A stretch of DNA of 6,393 bases. It comes from an uncultured Ruminococcus sp. Its GTDB lineage: Bacteria > Bacillota > Clostridia > Oscillospirales > Ruminococcaceae. The position numbers and the translations under genes were made by a program. Below are positions 4,952-6,393 of the stretch, in pieces. The notes beneath the pieces were generated by a model. It searched no databases, had not been told where the DNA came from, and saw only the letters and a list, made by a program, of their open reading frames with translations. The first letter of the stretch is position 1, and each line of letters starts with the position of its first letter. The stretch spans positions 1 through 6,393 of the forward strand of contig CAMWLD010000138.1 in NCBI GenBank assembly GCA_947175005.1, in the 5' to 3' direction.

Positions 4952-6393
4952 CTATTTGCCCAGCGCCTTGCCGTTTGAACCCAAGGGTATCTCATGGTCG
5001 AGACCTACGAATTTGCCGTCCTCCTGCCAGAGAACCTCCTTGACAAATTCGTATTTTTCCTTGTCCCAGGTGACAAAATCGTCCTTTACAAGTCCGCCCG
5101 TGTCCCCCGAGTTGGCGTTGAAGCACCAGAAAGTGTGGTTCAGCTTTTTCTCTTTGATAAGCTGCCGCAGATATGTCATCCACTTTAGGTTGGGCTGGGT
5201 CATATAGCCGCCCCATTCCCCAATAAGCAGGGGGGCTGTGCCGTTGTCATGAATGTAAAGCCAGTTATCGTTCCATGCGTCCTTTTTAAGGGAATTGTAG
5301 TCATAGTCACCCTTGAACCACTCCTGCTGATATACCGCAGGGCCGTAGTCATGGGGAGAATATACCAGCTTATTCTGATATTTGCCTAAGTTTACGGGAT
5401 TATCCTTTACGCCCCGCAGGTTTCCGCCCCACCAGGTGCTGTAATAGTCGCCCGGATTGGTGGAGGAAAAGTCGCCGTTGGACTTTATGTCTCTGGGGTA
5501 TATCTCGATACCCTCAACCATTACCAGCACATTAGGATTTTTGGAAAGCACCGCATTGGCAGCCTTTTCCGCAATATATTTCCAGTTGTCTGCGTCCTTG
5601 CTGCCGTCCCACTTTGCACGGGGAGTCTCGTTTGCCTTGCCGTGAGGCTCGTTTTTAAGGTCGTAGGCAATGATAGTATCGTCATTCTTATAGCGTGCGG
5701 CAAGCCATGAAAGTGCGTCAAGATAATCCTGCTCGGTAACATTCCCCTCGTACCAAACATTCTTCATATGTCCCATAGAATCGGTCTTTGCGCTGTGAAT
5801 ATCCATCATAATCTTGATACCGTTGGCACGGCACTGACCGATAACGTAATCGAAAATTTCAAGGCTTGTCATGCCCACAAGATAGGAGTTTGTAGCCTGA
5901 TTGAAGTTGGCGTTGGGATAATTCCCCGCTGCCCAGTTATTCACAAGCTCTGCGGAAATGGGGATACGCAGCAGATTAAAGCCGTGGTCGGCAATTGCTG
6001 CAAGAGATGTATTAAGGTCGCATGCCCAAAGGCCGTCAAAGGTGTTTGTACCTGTGTTGTAGCCGAACCAGTTGATACCTGTGAGCCAAACCTCTCTGCC
6101 GTCCTTGTCAACGATCTTGTTGCCCTTGACGGAGAGCCAGTCGTCGGTGGTAGGCTCGGGAACGTCCTTTGCATAAACGGGCGCAGGAGGCGGAGTGCCG
6201 TCGCCCGTGCTGTTATTATTGTTGTTATTGTTATTCCAGTTGCCGCCGGTGGCTGCATATGTACCTACGGAGCAGGTAAGCTCGGATTTATCCGCGTCTA
6301 TCTTCCCGGGATTTTTTAATATCATACCGAAGGTTGCCTCGCTGCCGGGGTCAATATTTCCGTTATATTCCACGGGAGTCACAGTGAGAAAAC
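4952..6393 (-). CDS. modular GH5 cellulase (endoglucanase), N-terminus outside the window
   Basis: Secreted-type endo-beta-1,4-glucanase cutting cellulose internally. The frame enters the window open (first full codon 6391-6389, reading [11 protein letters not shown]), so the signal peptide and N-terminal modules are unseen. Counting from the Val at 6382, residues 1-40 are the last strands of a beta-sandwich, perhaps a CBM2-like cellulose-binding module ([15 protein letters not shown]). Residues 44-80 are a linker with eight consecutive Asn and a PPPAP segment. Residues 82-460 are a GH5 domain close by eye to subfamily 1 (Acidothermus E1 type): [18 protein letters not shown], the acid/base Glu245 in [16 protein letters not shown], the nucleophile Glu389 in LLIGEWGG, and [18 protein letters not shown]. 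It ends at TAG 4954-4952 after SNGKALGK with no dockerin or C-terminal CBM. A GTG at 6382 is not a credible start. A terminator follows. Confidence 0.93.
   Translation of the reverse strand, partial: FLTVTPVEYNGNIDPGSEATFGMILKNPGKIDADKSELTCSVGTYAATGGNWNNNNNNNNSTGDGTPPPAPVYAKDVPEPTTDDWLSVKGNKIVDKDGREVWLTGINWFGYNTGTNTFDGLWACDLNTSLAAIADHGFNLLRIPISAELVNNWAAGNYPNANFNQATNSYLVGMTSLEIFDYVIGQCRANGIKIMMDIHSAKTDSMGHMKNVWYEGNVTEQDYLDALSWLAARYKNDDTIIAYDLKNEPHGKANETPRAKWDGSKDADNWKYIAEKAANAVLSKNPNVLVMVEGIEIYPRDIKSNGDFSSTNPGDYYSTWWGGNLRGVKDNPVNLGKYQNKLVYSPHDYGPAVYQQEWFKGDYDYNSLKKDAWNDNWLYIHDNGTAPLLIGEWGGYMTQPNLKWMTYLRQLIKEKKLNHTFWCFNANSGDTGGLVKDDFVTWDKEKYEFVKEVLWQEDGKFVGLDHEIPLGSNGKALGK

Noticed and set aside
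5768..6319. 183-residue plus-strand open frame
   Set aside because: It is antisense to the GH5 catalytic domain, whose motifs are unambiguous. Its composition is explained by reverse reading of that gene.

Overview
The window looks like a low-to-mid GC, anaerobic, plant-fibre-degrading Firmicute of the Ruminococcus (Oscillospiraceae) type. The evidence is a secreted-type GH5 cellulase with a poly-Asn linker, a clostridial-type dUTPase, strong AAGGAGG-like ribosome binding sites and very AT-rich intergenic DNA beside GC-richer genes. The genus is an inference. Every gene I can support lies on the minus strand, so the window reads biologically from right to left.

Right part (4952-6393): the 3' part of a large modular cellulase gene. 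It holds the end of a beta-sandwich module (possibly CBM2-like), an Asn/Pro linker and a complete GH5 catalytic domain with both catalytic glutamates. A 12-bp-stem intrinsic terminator follows at 4841-4879.

Middle (about 3770-4745): an AT-rich accessory island. A near-consensus promoter (TTGCAA-17-TGTTATAAT) starts a leader of roughly 200 nt that leads to a good Shine-Dalgarno and a tiny Gly/Ala-rich protein whose start codon is missing or shifted by one base. Next comes a small two-helix membrane protein that seems to be cut short by a -1 shift exactly at a T7 run; the shifted frame adds 26 plausible residues. The pair resembles a small-peptide/membrane-partner cassette (bacteriocin/immunity or toxin-remnant/immunity). 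That function is a hypothesis. This is the part of the window most worth a second look.

Left part (1-3707): a tight gene run. It contains a GTG-started four-helix membrane protein of unknown function, a LacI-family repressor, a PfkB-family 1-phosphofructokinase-like sugar kinase, dUTPase (dut) and tRNA pseudouridine synthase A (truA, 3' end outside the window). The kinase and dut overlap by ATGA, and dut and truA are 14 nt apart, so these three are very likely cotranscribed and partly translationally coupled. The LacI protein probably controls the kinase in response to a sugar or sugar phosphate. Three tandem CAA...TTG motifs in the 70-nt gap before the kinase are the best operator candidates. 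dut (dUTP hydrolysis) and truA (tRNA anticodon-arm modification) are housekeeping genes that may simply share the transcript.
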